Below are positions 1 to 8,706 of a stretch of 64,000 nt of DNA, piece after piece. The stretch covers positions 124,001 through 188,000 of the forward strand of contig NZ_RCVZ01000006.1 in NCBI RefSeq assembly GCF_003668575.1, written 5' to 3'. The notes below the pieces were generated by a model. That model did not search any database and was not told the origin of the DNA. It worked only from the letters and a program-made list of their open reading frames with translations. A program made the translations under genes and the position numbers. This DNA comes from Falsibacillus albus. GTDB taxonomy: Bacteria > Bacillota > Bacilli > Bacillales > DSM-25281. Position 1 is the stretch's first letter. The number at the start of each line of letters is the position of its first letter.

Positions 1-266
1 CTTCTGTCGGCATCGACTCGACACTCGACAATGCCGGTTTCGGGAAGACGATCGACCTTATGTAGAATTTCATCATTCATTTCAATCACATCGATAACTG
101 CTGCTTCCGCTATAAAGCCGGTGTCTGCAGGCTGCCCTCCGCCTTCTGGGTAAAAAGCAGTTTCCTCCAGGATGATAAAAAATCCATTTTCATTTGTTAT
201 TTTTTCCAATATAATTGTGTTCCATGAAAATAGCTCAGGTGCAGAATAATATAGTCTTTCATTCAT
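1..266 (-). CDS. AlaX-like alanyl-tRNA editing protein (N-terminal part; cut by window start)
   Basis: On the minus strand an open frame runs off the left edge. It reads MNERLYYSAPELFSW..., with TAFYPEGGGQPADTG around residues 35-50. The F-x-PEGGGQ-x-D-x-G signature belongs to the second additional (editing) domain shared by alanyl-tRNA synthetase and free-standing AlaX proteins, which hydrolyse mischarged Ser- or Gly-tRNA(Ala) in the cytoplasm. No synthetase catalytic core precedes it, so a free-standing editing protein is likelier than AlaS. I chose the ATG at 266: GAGAGG at 276-281 is 9 nt upstream, whereas the in-frame ATG at 275 abuts that ribosome binding site. Only 88 codons are visible. 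Confidence 0.8.
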   Translation of the reverse strand, partial: MNERLYYSAPELFSWNTIILEKITNENGFFIILEETAFYPEGGGQPADTGFIAEAAVIDVIEMNDEILHKVDRLPETGIVECRVDADR

Positions 267-417
267 TTCGGTCATCCTCTCAAAAATCATCATTAATTGG
301 AGTATATCATGATTCACATATGGCTCTTACTTTTGAGAAATTATTTTTTTCCGTTCATACATATTTTAAAAACCACGGTAAAGACTATGGTTGAAAATAT
401 GAATGGAGGTAATGAAA

Positions 418-939
418 ATGAAATTAATGAAAATTGTTCTTGCATCAAGTCTTCTTGTCGTTCCTCTTGTCGGCTGTGCCACTAAAAACAATGATAACTT
501 GAGTAGGAATCAAAAATTTCAAAATGTAAAATACAACCCTGGTACTGTAAACGATACGACTATGGACAACAATCCAAATAACAACATGTATAACAATACA
601 AATGGCAACTACAGGGTAGCAAATAAAGTCGCTGACAAAGTCAATAGCTTGAATAATGTGAGCAATGCGAATGTATTGGTCACAGATCACACAGCATATG
701 TCGCTGCTAAATTGAATGGAAAGAAAGAAGGAAACAAAACGAAGGATATGGAACATAAAATTTCCGATATGGTTAAAAAGGCGGATCCAAGCATTAATAA
801 TGTATATGTATCCACAAACCCTGATTTCGCAGATAGGCTAAAAGGATATGCTGACAAAATACAGGCAGGAAAACCTGTTAAAGGGCTTGGCCAAGAAATT
901 TCCGAAACATTAAGAAGAATTTTCCCGAACCAGCGATAA
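418..939 (+). CDS. yhcN: YhcN/YlaJ-family sporulation lipoprotein
   Basis: A 173-residue secreted lipoprotein. The N-terminus MKLMKIVLASSLLVVPLVGC is a type II signal peptide with lipobox LVGC. An Asn-rich linker (residues about 30-70) precedes a C-terminal domain (RVANKVADKVNSLNNVSNANVLV...) typical of the YhcN/YlaJ family. Such proteins sit in the inner spore membrane and affect germination or outgrowth; that role is family knowledge. Start: GGAGG at 405-409 gives 8 nt to the ATG at 418, against 2 nt for 412, while the ATG at 403 overlaps the site. A weak forespore-type promoter (TGAGAA at 334, CATAC at 356, 16 nt apart) lies upstream, consistent with the sigma-G control known for B. subtilis yhcN. 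Confidence 0.85.
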   Translation: MKLMKIVLASSLLVVPLVGCATKNNDNLSRNQKFQNVKYNPGTVNDTTMDNNPNNNMYNNTNGNYRVANKVADKVNSLNNVSNANVLVTDHTAYVAAKLNGKKEGNKTKDMEHKISDMVKKADPSINNVYVSTNPDFADRLKGYADKIQAGKPVKGLGQEISETLRRIFPNQR

Positions 940-942
940 ATG

Positions 943-975
943 AAAAAGGCCGCCACAAAACGTGGCGGCCTTTTT
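943..975. terminator. Bidirectional rho-independent terminator
   Basis: GGCCGCCAC (948-956) pairs with GTGGCGGCC (962-970) around a 5-nt loop, flanked by an A-tract on the left and a T-tract on the right. It can end both the yhcN-like gene and the converging flippase-like gene. Confidence 0.93.
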
Positions 976-987
976 CATGTCAAATTC

Positions 988-1914
988 TTATTTGGATCGC
1001 ATTCTGTCTTTTATCCATTCAACAATAAAAAGCATGGATCCAATGACAAACGGAAATACATAGTAGATCAATCGATAAAGGGCAAGCCCTAATAAGACTT
1101 CTTCCGCTTTGACACCCGCTAATTCTGATCCCATCAAGAATATCAGATCAAATGATCCTACCCCTCCGGGAATCATGGAAATGATCCCTGCGCAGATGGA
1201 GACAAGTGCAATGGGCATCAACACATGAAAGGGCAGCGGCACATGGAGGACGAACATGATGGCCCAAAGTGTCCCCAATACTGAAGTCCATTCTAAAAAT
1301 GAAGTACAAATAAAAGATAAAACATATTTTCTTCTGAAAATGATATTGTTTTGTGATTTTCGAACATAATAGACAACCAGCAATATCGGTGTATATAAGG
1401 CGAATCCCCAAACAACAAACTTAACCCATTTTAATTCAGTAAGCACAGGTGTAAAGAATATATGAAACACAATCGTCCAGCAGATGATCGATAGGCCTGT
1501 CAAATAAAAAAGGGATAGGCTCGCAATGGCCTTTACCAAATGGAACTTATCAAATTTATTTTTTTGATAAAAATAAACCCTCAGCGCTGCGCCGCCCACT
1601 CCTCCAAACCCTAAAAAGTTTGAATAAGAATTTGCTGCATATGCATATCGTAAAGTCCGCAATAGCGGAATCCGAATATGAAAGAACCTGACCAAAGCAA
1701 AATCATACAGGCACATCGGCAGGACTGCCACCATCCCAACCACCAACAAAACAACGATCTGCTGCAGCGTAAGTTCATGGATGTGACGCTCAACCAAATG
1801 AAAATCAAAATTACGGAGCATCTTTCTGGATTCAAAATACAGCAAAAGAATCATTCCAAAAGCGAACAATAACTTTAAACTAAGTGAGACATATTTATTT
1901 TTAATTATTTTCAT
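988..1914 (-). CDS. Flippase-like / lysylphosphatidylglycerol synthase TM-region family protein (YbhN/UPF0104 type)
   Basis: About 308 residues, almost entirely hydrophobic, with roughly eight membrane segments. The GFGGVGGAALRVYFY stretch and the C-terminal SICAGIISMIPGGVGSFDLIFL stretch (split here as SICAGIISM and IPGGVGSFD) mark the flippase-like domain found in MprF and the stand-alone YbhN family. Unlike MprF there is no C-terminal synthase domain, so aminoacyl-lipid synthesis is not implied. The family is thought to move lipids or lipid-linked precursors across the membrane, but the substrate cannot be read from sequence. The start is uncertain: the ATG at 1914 follows a GGTGA, and the ATG at 1926 has no visible ribosome binding site. 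Confidence 0.8.
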   Translation of the reverse strand: MKIIKNKYVSLSLKLLFAFGMILLLYFESRKMLRNFDFHLVERHIHELTLQQIVVLLVVGMVAVLPMCLYDFALVRFFHIRIPLLRTLRYAYAANSYSNFLGFGGVGGAALRVYFYQKNKFDKFHLVKAIASLSLFYLTGLSIICWTIVFHIFFTPVLTELKWVKFVVWGFALYTPILLVVYYVRKSQNNIIFRRKYVLSFICTSFLEWTSVLGTLWAIMFVLHVPLPFHVLMPIALVSICAGIISMIPGGVGSFDLIFLMGSELAGVKAEEVLLGLALYRLIYYVFPFVIGSMLFIVEWIKDRMRSK

Positions 1915-2112
1915 TATCTTCACCATCTATCATTATGACCAATAATTAACACGCAGATTCTATACTATCATAATAACAGCTGGATAAACATGTGAATTTT
2001 TAAAGATATGAATATTAAATAAACATGAGAAAAGTGAATGACTTATAAAAAGGCTATTTTCTCCAGCATGGTTGTTTTTAACGGTTTTTCTGATAAGAAT
2101 TCTTCATAGCAT

Positions 2113-2180
2113 GTTGATTGGAGCGGTTCGGAGGGCTAACCGCCTCCCCGGGAAGCAAGCACCTTGCCGTGGAAATCAAC
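2113..2180. repeat. Dispersed palindromic repeat, short diverged copy (copy 1)
   Basis: Bounded by GTTGATTGGAG and GGAAATCAAC, a 7-bp perfect terminal inverted repeat, with internal CGGTTCGGAGGG...CCTCCCCGG. It is shorter than the copies near 20.4, 31.6, 42.5 and 60.3 kb but shares their ends and the 'CTTGC-CGTGGAAATCAAC' right arm. It sits in the 364-bp gap between the flippase-like and DUF4395 genes; nothing else was recognised there apart from the DUF4395 terminator. Confidence 0.6.
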
Positions 2181-2233
2181 CTTGTCCAACCATTAATGAT
2201 TAGCAACAAACTTTACGAATTTACCCCAAAAAA

Positions 2234-2268
2234 ACAATTCCCCGCCATCATGCCGAGGCGGGGAATCG
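2234..2268 (-). terminator. Rho-independent terminator of the DUF4395 gene
   Basis: Read on the minus strand, GATTCCCCGCC pairs with GGCGGGGAATT around a short loop and is followed by a run of seven T residues. It lies 11 bp beyond the DUF4395 stop codon. Confidence 0.85.
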
Positions 2269-2278
2269 ATTATATTTA

Positions 2279-2710
2279 TTAAGATCGCAGCACTTTTTTC
2301 TCATGCTGATATTTTTTCCACTGATATCTGATAAAGCAGCCAATGCAAAACCCGAGTATAGCAATAAAAGCGGACAGCGCAACCATTGCGGTGAAAAAGT
2401 AAGCGGGGATAGTCCATCCGAATATATAGGAAATCAACGCGGCACCAAGGCAAATGACAGCGATTTTTTGATTGAATTGCTGCTGTTCCCAGTCCTCGGG
2501 AATATAATCTTTTGGAGATTTCCTTAAAAATAATTTGGCGATGCGCATGATAGGGTTTAAGTTGAACAGCAATCCTAACACTCCTGCAATGAATGGAATG
2601 GCCAAAAACCAAGTATATCCCGTGGTCCAAGTGAGCACGACAGAAAGTACAATCGACCATTGATTTGTACGGACAAGAGGTCGTGGGATAGATCGAGCAT
2701 TCATTTCCAT
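2279..2710 (-). CDS. DUF4395 domain integral membrane protein
   Basis: A 143-residue protein. It opens with SIPRPLVRTNQWSIVLSVV, has four hydrophobic segments, and ends in a basic tail (YQWKKYQHEKKVLRS). The N-terminal PRP(L/I)VR-NQ motif followed by paired membrane helices and an 'NLNPIMR' turn matches DUF4395. Its function is unknown. The ATG at 2710 follows AAAGGTCGG. It is monocistronic, with its own terminator, and divergent from recQ; the 156 bp between them is AT-rich and presumably carries both promoters. Confidence 0.75.
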   Translation of the reverse strand: MEMNARSIPRPLVRTNQWSIVLSVVLTWTTGYTWFLAIPFIAGVLGLLFNLNPIMRIAKLFLRKSPKDYIPEDWEQQQFNQKIAVICLGAALISYIFGWTIPAYFFTAMVALSAFIAILGFCIGCFIRYQWKKYQHEKKVLRS

Positions 2711-2866
2711 TTTTATTCCGACCTTTCTTATTGGAATTATTATATATTATTGTATCCTCTATTTTGTTTTTTGTGAACCGTTTTGCTCATAGTAAAATTC
2801 CCCTAAAGCAGGCAAGGAATTATGTTATGATAAATGGTAGATCAGATATCAGTTAGGAGCGAAATC

Positions 2867-4960
2867 ATGCTTGAAAAAGCAAAACAAAAGTTGCAGACTT
2901 ATTACGGATATGAGTCTTTCCGAAAAGGACAAGAACAAACAATATTAAGTGTAATGACAGGAAAGAATACGGCCTGCATCATGCCAACAGGCGGAGGGAA
3001 ATCTCTCTGCTATCAAATACCGGCTCTTCTGCTGGAAGGAACGACCCTTGTCATTTCCCCTCTAATCTCCTTGATGAAAGACCAGGTGGATGCCTTGAGC
3101 CAGCTTGGTATTGCAGCTACTTATATCAATAGCTCACTTTCGAATGAAGCCATTGCGACAAGAATGAAAGCAGCGATGGAGCAGCGTTATAAACTTCTTT
3201 ATATTGCCCCGGAAAGGTTGGAGGCTTCCCAGTTCATTCATCAGTTGAACCGGATCAAAATTCCATTGGTTGCCGTCGATGAAGCGCATTGTATTTCACA
3301 GTGGGGGCACGATTTCAGACCAAGCTATCTTTACATAGATAAAATGATCCAACAATTGTCTTCCGAGCCCAACATTGTAGCTTTGACCGCTACCGCAACT
3401 CCGCAGGTGAAAGAGGATATATGCAGCCGGTTGAGCATTTCATCCGATTCAACTGTTTCGACAGGCTTTTCCAGGGAGAATCTATCTTTTTACGTCAGCA
3501 AGGAAGCAGATCGAGAAAAATATTTGCATCAATATGTATTAAAAAATAAAGACGAAGCTGGCATCGTTTATGCATCGACCAGGAAAGAAGTCAATAAATT
3601 ACATGAGCGCTTAAGTAATATCGGCATAAAAGTTGCCAAATACCATGGTGGAATGTCCGAAAAAGAACGGACCCAGGAGCAAGAGAGATTCCTCCAGGAT
3701 GATGTCGCTTTGATGATCGCCACCAATGCTTTTGGAATGGGAATCGACAAATCGAATATCCGTTATGTCATTCATTATCAAATTCCCAAAAATATGGAGA
3801 GCTACTATCAGGAAGCAGGAAGGGCAGGAAGGGACAACCTCGAAAGCGAATGCATACTGCTATTCAGTGCACAGGATATTCACATTCAACGCTTCTTGAT
3901 CGAACAATCCTCCAATGATGAAGATCGTGCCCATCAAGAGTTGAATAAACTCCAGCAGATGATTGATTTCTGCCATATCGACGGGTGTCTTCAAGCATAC
4001 ATTTTGGAATACTTCGGTGAGCAGGACCCCCTTCCATGTGGTAAATGCGGGAATTGTCAAGATGATCGGGAAAAAGTTGAAATCACGAAAACTGCCCAAA
4101 TGATCCTTTCCTGCATGATCAGAATGGGGGAAAGATTCGGAAAGACATTGATAGCCCAAGTGCTCACCGGTTCCAAGAGCAAAAAAATCCGAGAACTTCA
4201 TTTCCATCAATTGACGACATACGGCCTTTTAAAAAATAAAAGCTCAAAGGAAGTAGGGGAGTTGATCGACTTTCTTACTTCGGAAGGATTTATTGGAGTG
4301 ACCTCCGGTGCATATCCAGTCCTATATGTCACAAATAAAGGAAAAGAAGTGCTTTTGAATAAGGTTCATGTATACAGGAAAGAAAGTTTGAAAATCCACA
4401 AGATCGTCGAAGACAATGGATTATTTGAAGAATTGCGTTCATTAAGAAAGCAATTGGCAGAACGTGAAGGCGTGCCGCCATTCGTGATCTTTTCAGATGA
4501 AACCCTTCGAGAAATGTGCAGCAAGCTTCCAATGAATCTTGAGGAGTTCCTTGAAGTAAAAGGTATTGGTGAGCATAAACAACAAAAGTACGGCGATGAA
4601 TTTGTAACAGTGATCAGCGACTATGCTGCCAAAGAGAAAGCTGCCAATTCTTCCAACACTGAAGGCAAATCGCATCATGAAACCTATGAAATGCTTATGG
4701 ACGGATTGTCCATCGATGAAATAGCCCAAAAAAGAGGCCTGGCCCTTCCAACAATCGAAAACCATATTTTAAAATCCATAGATGAAGGAAAAACAATCGA
4801 TCTTGAGGGGTATCTTTCTGAAAACGACCAAGAATTGATTCAGAAGGCAATAGATATAGTCGGCACAGAAAAGCTGAAAGACATGAAAGAGCAGCTGCCT
4901 GAGGAAATCAGTTATTTTATGATAAAATTGTTTTTGGCAACTGCGAAAGAGAGGGTTTAA
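2867..4960 (+). CDS. recQ: ATP-dependent DNA helicase RecQ (long form with C-terminal helix-turn-helix region)
   Basis: A 697-residue 3'-5' DNA helicase of the RecQ family, acting in recombination repair and stalled-fork processing. Visible motifs: Walker A TGGGKS (residues 41-46), DEAH (138-141) followed by CISQWGHDFR, and motif VI region QEAGRAGRD. Zinc-binding cysteines (CHIDGC, then CGKCGNC) begin the RQC domain near residues 369-395. An HRDC domain (EELRSLRKQLAEREGVPPF onward) covers about 515-585. The last 90 residues (MLMDGLSIDEIAQKRGLALP) form a helix-turn-helix extension that shorter Bacillus RecQ paralogues lack. I chose the ATG at 2867 because AGGAG at 2855-2859 is 7 nt upstream; the in-frame ATG at 2834 has no such site. 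Confidence 0.95.
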   Translation: MLEKAKQKLQTYYGYESFRKGQEQTILSVMTGKNTACIMPTGGGKSLCYQIPALLLEGTTLVISPLISLMKDQVDALSQLGIAATYINSSLSNEAIATRMKAAMEQRYKLLYIAPERLEASQFIHQLNRIKIPLVAVDEAHCISQWGHDFRPSYLYIDKMIQQLSSEPNIVALTATATPQVKEDICSRLSISSDSTVSTGFSRENLSFYVSKEADREKYLHQYVLKNKDEAGIVYASTRKEVNKLHERLSNIGIKVAKYHGGMSEKERTQEQERFLQDDVALMIATNAFGMGIDKSNIRYVIHYQIPKNMESYYQEAGRAGRDNLESECILLFSAQDIHIQRFLIEQSSNDEDRAHQELNKLQQMIDFCHIDGCLQAYILEYFGEQDPLPCGKCGNCQDDREKVEITKTAQMILSCMIRMGERFGKTLIAQVLTGSKSKKIRELHFHQLTTYGLLKNKSSKEVGELIDFLTSEGFIGVTSGAYPVLYVTNKGKEVLLNKVHVYRKESLKIHKIVEDNGLFEELRSLRKQLAEREGVPPFVIFSDETLREMCSKLPMNLEEFLEVKGIGEHKQQKYGDEFVTVISDYAAKEKAANSSNTEGKSHHETYEMLMDGLSIDEIAQKRGLALPTIENHILKSIDEGKTIDLEGYLSENDQELIQKAIDIVGTEKLKDMKEQLPEEISYFMIKLFLATAKERV

Positions 4961-4976
4961 CCTCTCTTATTTTTTA
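4948..4976 (+). terminator. Rho-independent terminator overlapping the recQ stop codon
   Basis: AGAGAGG (4948-4954) pairs with CCTCTCT (4961-4967) and a T-run follows. The left arm lies inside the last recQ codons, so the stop codon falls in the loop. Confidence 0.8.
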
Positions 4977-5114
4977 AAATTAATCATAATAATATTATGT
5001 AAACAAAATATTTACATGCAGACTTTCAGGTGGAATAATGAAGATAGGTTCTTTTTGAAAAGAAGTACCTGAGAGAGTGTGTAGACCTTGAAATAGTCAG
5101 CGGGGGTGAGGGTC

Positions 5115-6599
5115 TTGTATAAAATCTTAACAGCAATTGGGGATGAATTTGAATCAAAAGGTGTCCAATGGCTTCTGGATTCATCAATTTCAAATATCAA
5201 AGTCCTTGTCGCCGCATCTATTAAAGAAACGATAGATGTCCTTGAAAATGAAAAACCGAACATTTTAATTTTCGATATGAATTTAATGGCTCAGGATGAA
5301 ATCGAGCAGTTGAAAAAATCAATAAAAATTATGAAGCCCCATGTAATGACGATTACAGTTGAAGATACATTTGAAGTGGCAAAGAAAGCGATTGATTTGG
5401 GGACTTCAGAATTATTGATTAAACCATATGCACCTCAATCCATGGTGAGCAAGGTAAAGAGTCTGATCCGAGACTTCGAATCAGCTTCAAAATCACATGT
5501 TCATCCCTCCTTGTATCCAAATCAGAGTGTTATTCAATACAAAGATATTTTTCTTCCATCCAATAAAAAGACACAACCATTTACGATGATTGCCATTAAG
5601 AGTGAAAAGCACTCTGATTATCGAAGCTTATTCTCCTTTGTGGAAGAATACCGCTTTTCCATCAGGCCGTCATTCTTGCCGATGGATGATCACATCCTTT
5701 GTATATTCACCAAAAAGAATGAAAATTGGCTGGACGAATTCAAACGTTTTTTAGCCTCTTGGAATGAGATAGGAAGGGGAGCCATCTCCATCGTGATTCA
5801 CTCAGGGGATGAATCTTCCATAAATGATAGATACATAGAAATTAGGAAAATGACTGAAGTAACATTTTTTGAAGGATATGAGCTGGTTCATGAATTCTTT
5901 CAGCCATTAGTATGGAAATTCATCGACCCATTCCTGACACCGACTGAACAGCGTAACTGGATCGACTGGCTGAATCAACAAAATATGAATCTGGTGAGAG
6001 GATGGCTTTACGACGAATTTTTAACGTTTGTCCATCCTTACCCCGATCCAGGATTGCTTCGTACAAGACTGACAAGTGTATTGGCACAGGTCAGACGGCA
6101 CATGACATCCCATGGAGTCAACGAAGGTGAACTGGAATCGGACTATCTGGAAGTCTTTGACTGCATACTATATGCCCCTCTCATTCACAGGATTGTTGAG
6201 AGGCTTGTTCATTTTATTTCAAAGGTATTGGCTGCCATCAATGAAAAAAGTCAAATCAGCAAGCATCATGATCTCATCGAGAAGAGCATTTCCTTCATGA
6301 AAAAGAATTATTGGAATAAAGAACTCGATTTACAGATCGTCTCCGATATCATTCAGCGCAATCCCTCATATCTAAGCAACTTGTTTACAAGAAAAACTGG
6401 TAAAGGGTTCCGTGAAAAATTAAATGAAATCCGCATTCATGAAGCAAAGAAATTACTCCTGGAAACAGAATTGCCATTAAAAGAAATTGCCTATTTGTGT
6501 GGATTTCAAAACCAGCAGTATTTTTCCCGTGTTTTCCATAAACAGGAAGAGACATCCCCAAAAATGTTTCGCATGGAGCATGCGGAAAGAAATGGATGA
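5115..6599 (+). CDS. Response-regulator-like protein with C-terminal AraC-type DNA-binding domain
   Basis: About 494 residues. The N-terminal 110 or so resemble a receiver domain: NILIFDMNLM places the likely phospho-acceptor Asp, and ELLIKPYAP supplies the conserved Lys. The middle is an uncharacterised region of about 270 residues. The C-terminus is a two-HTH AraC domain (LDLQIVSDIIQRNPSYLSNLF, split here LDLQIVSDII and RNPSYLSNLF; then IAYLCGFQNQQYFSRVF). This is the YesN-like architecture. No histidine kinase lies next to it, so its signal is unknown. I prefer the TTG at 5115, 5-7 nt after GGGGGTGA; the GTG at 5106 overlaps that site. Confidence 0.8.
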   Translation: MYKILTAIGDEFESKGVQWLLDSSISNIKVLVAASIKETIDVLENEKPNILIFDMNLMAQDEIEQLKKSIKIMKPHVMTITVEDTFEVAKKAIDLGTSELLIKPYAPQSMVSKVKSLIRDFESASKSHVHPSLYPNQSVIQYKDIFLPSNKKTQPFTMIAIKSEKHSDYRSLFSFVEEYRFSIRPSFLPMDDHILCIFTKKNENWLDEFKRFLASWNEIGRGAISIVIHSGDESSINDRYIEIRKMTEVTFFEGYELVHEFFQPLVWKFIDPFLTPTEQRNWIDWLNQQNMNLVRGWLYDEFLTFVHPYPDPGLLRTRLTSVLAQVRRHMTSHGVNEGELESDYLEVFDCILYAPLIHRIVERLVHFISKVLAAINEKSQISKHHDLIEKSISFMKKNYWNKELDLQIVSDIIQRNPSYLSNLFTRKTGKGFREKLNEIRIHEAKKLLLETELPLKEIAYLCGFQNQQYFSRVFHKQEETSPKMFRMEHAERNG

Positions 6600-6654
6600 G
6601 GATGGGGATGATATTCACTGAGCACCACTGGTGAGAGATACTCATCTGACAGAT

Positions 6655-7838
6655 TGATGCCCGTCAAGGCGGGAAATGCGAGCTGACGGGAATCAGAATG
6701 ATGGTTTGGTGCCCGTCAAGCCGCAAAACGCGAGCAGGCGGGAATCAGAAGGTCGGTTTGATGCCCGTCAAGCCGGGAAACGCGAGCTGGCGGGCATCAG
6801 AAAGGTGGTTTGGTGCCCGTCAAGCCGGGAAACGCGAGCTGACGGGAATCAGAAAGGTGGTTTGGTGCCCGACAGCACGGAAAACGCGAGCTGACGGGAA
6901 TCAGAGGGGCGGTTTGGTGCCCGTCAAGGCGGGAAATGCGAGCTGACGGGAATCAGAAAGGTGGTTTGACGCCCGTCAAGCCGGAAAACGCGAGCTGACG
7001 GGAATCAGAAGGTCGGTTTGATGCCCGTCAAGACGTGAAACGCGAGCTCGAGGGAATCAGAAAGGTGGTTTGGTGCCCTTAAGCACGGAAAACGCGAGCT
7101 GACGGGAACCAGAAAGGTGGTTTGGTGCCCGTCAAGGCGGGAAACGCGAGCAGACGGGAATCAGAAGGTCGGTTTGGTGCCCGTCAAGCCGCAAAACGCG
7201 AGCAGACGGGAATCAGAAAGGTGGTTTGATGCCCGTCAAGACGTGAAACGCGAGCTGACGGGAATCAGAAAGGTGGTTTGGTGCCCGTCAAGACGTGAAA
7301 CGCGAGCTGACGGGAATCAGAAGGTCGGTTTGATGCCCGTCAAGACGTGAAACGCGAGCTCGAGGGAATCAGAAAGGTGGTTTGGTGCCCGTCAAGGCGG
7401 GAAACACGAGCTGACGGGAATCAGAAAGGTGCTTTGGTGCCCGTCAGCACGGGAAACACGAGCAGGCGGGAATCAGAAGGTCGGTTTGATGCCCGTCAAG
7501 CCGGGAAACGCGAGCTGGCGGGAATCAGAAAGGTGGTTTGACGCCCGTCAAGGCGGGAAATGCGAGCTGACGGGAATCAGAATGATGGTTTGGTGCCCGT
7601 CAAGCCGCAAAACGCGAGCAGGCGGGAATCAGAAGGTCGGTTTGATGCCCGTCAAGCCGCAAAACGCGAGCTGACGGGAATCAGAAAGGTGGTTTGATGC
7701 CCGTCAAGCCGGAAAACGCGAGCAGGCGGGAGTCAGAAGGTCGGTTTGATGCCCGTCAAGCCGGAAAACGCGAACTGGCGGGAATCAGAAAGGTGGTTTG
7801 GTGCCCGACAGCACGGAAAACGCGAGTCCACGGTCATT
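6655..7838. repeat. Tandem array of about 23 copies of a 52-bp hairpin-forming unit
   Basis: The 'CCGTCA' landmark recurs at 6661, 6713, 6765, 6817 and so on to 7805, always 52 bp apart, so no indel occurs in 23 units. Each unit holds CCCGTCA followed 17 bp later by TGACGGG (or TGGCGGG, AGGCGGG, AGACGGG), a hairpin, and then a G/T-rich spacer AATCAGAAAGGTGGTTTGG. Units 1-2 (6661-6764) recur as units 18-19 (7545-7648), and unit 8 recurs as unit 14, so blocks have been duplicated. Because 52 is not a multiple of three, the unit has no constant reading frame; short ORFs inside it are not credible genes. The last unit degenerates at about 7825. The array fills the space between the AraC-type regulator and the M50 gene. 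Confidence 0.95.
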
Positions 7839-7946
7839 AGAATGTCAAACTGGTGCCGGTCAATGCTGTCAGCAAATGATATCGGGCACCAATAATACAC
7901 CAAAACCCGAAAAGGCCAACTGGCACAGCACTTACCCAGCCATTGT

Positions 7947-8426
7947 TCAATCCAATGGGTCTTTAGAGGTTCCGTACTTGATGACATCAAAAATAGCTTG
8001 TCCATCACTTGGTTTTCCGTCCCCTGTTCGGAAAGGGAATAGTGAAAAGAAAATGTAGTAGACTGAAAAATAAACAAATTGATAGAAAAAGATACTCGGT
8101 TGAAATACACCTGAAAAGATAAGAGAGTTTACAAATAAAATAGCCGTCAGATTAAACATGCTTCCTGAAATGTATATCAAGACATGGACCCATTTTTTAT
8201 CATAAGTGAGATCCTGATATTGACACCAGCCCTCCATAAAATAAAGTCTTCTGATTTCGACTGGCCCAACATGCAGTAGCGTTTTTCCTGTGCCAAGAAT
8301 AAACTTGATTTTTGCTCCAAAAACACGTGCTGATAGGACATGGCCTGCTTCATGAATGAAAGTGACGATCGGAAGAGTCAGGAAAAACGCCAGAAAAAAC
8401 ATCCACATATCGTTTAGCGTGAACAA
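7947..8426 (-). CDS. M50-family (site-2-protease-like) membrane metalloprotease
   Basis: A 159-residue membrane protein with HEAGH at residues 25-29, the zinc-binding HExxH of M50 intramembrane proteases. A later GKPSDGQAIF stretch resembles the third-ligand 'NPDG' loop. About four hydrophobic segments are present. It is much shorter than SpoIVFB or RasP and lacks PDZ or CBS domains, so it is a minimal member of unknown substrate. The start is TTG at 8426, 6-7 nt after GGAGGT. It lies between the 52-bp repeat array and the hut operon, and a large palindrome (8447-8478) sits just upstream of its ribosome binding site. Confidence 0.75.
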   Translation of the reverse strand: MFTLNDMWMFFLAFFLTLPIVTFIHEAGHVLSARVFGAKIKFILGTGKTLLHVGPVEIRRLYFMEGWCQYQDLTYDKKWVHVLIYISGSMFNLTAILFVNSLIFSGVFQPSIFFYQFVYFSVYYIFFSLFPFRTGDGKPSDGQAIFDVIKYGTSKDPLD

Positions 8427-8446
8427 GAGATTACCTCCAATTTTAT

Positions 8447-8478
8447 GTAGTGTTAGTGAATTGTTCTAACACTTCTAC
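8447..8478. promoter_or_regulatory. Interrupted palindrome between the M50 gene and hutU (possible operator)
   Basis: GTAGTGTTAG (8447-8456) and CTAACACTTCTAC (8466-8478) form a 10-bp inverted repeat with one extra T and a 9-bp spacer. It lies 21 bp upstream of the M50 start and 229 bp upstream of hutU. With no T-tract, an operator or 5'-UTR structure is likelier than a terminator. The rest of the 280-bp divergent region is very AT-rich and presumably holds the hut promoter, but I could not assign boxes or a catabolite-responsive element with confidence. Confidence 0.45.
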
Positions 8479-8706
8479 CACATTCCACATGAAATAACCT
8501 TTCTAATAAAAATTCAACTTTAGAAACATATGGAAAATCAAAAATAAGTATAAAAATTAAATAAAAATATAAACAAAGTCCATTTTTTCATTGTATGATA
8601 ATTTATATATATAAGAAAAATATAAAAATTCTAAATTTTTTATTCAGTTCTATTCAGTTATCAAAGATAAAATAAACAATAAGAACAAAAAGGAGGTAAA
8701 TAAATT

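Noticed and set aside
6676-7674. Several overlapping plus-strand ORFs of 60-80 codons in the repeat array
   Set aside because: They arise because the 52-bp unit is largely free of stop codons. The unit is not a multiple of three, no ribosome binding sites are present, and the frames shift each unit.
6655-7838. CRISPR array
   Set aside because: Units are contiguous with no unique spacers, the spacer-like parts are themselves repeated, and no cas genes are near.
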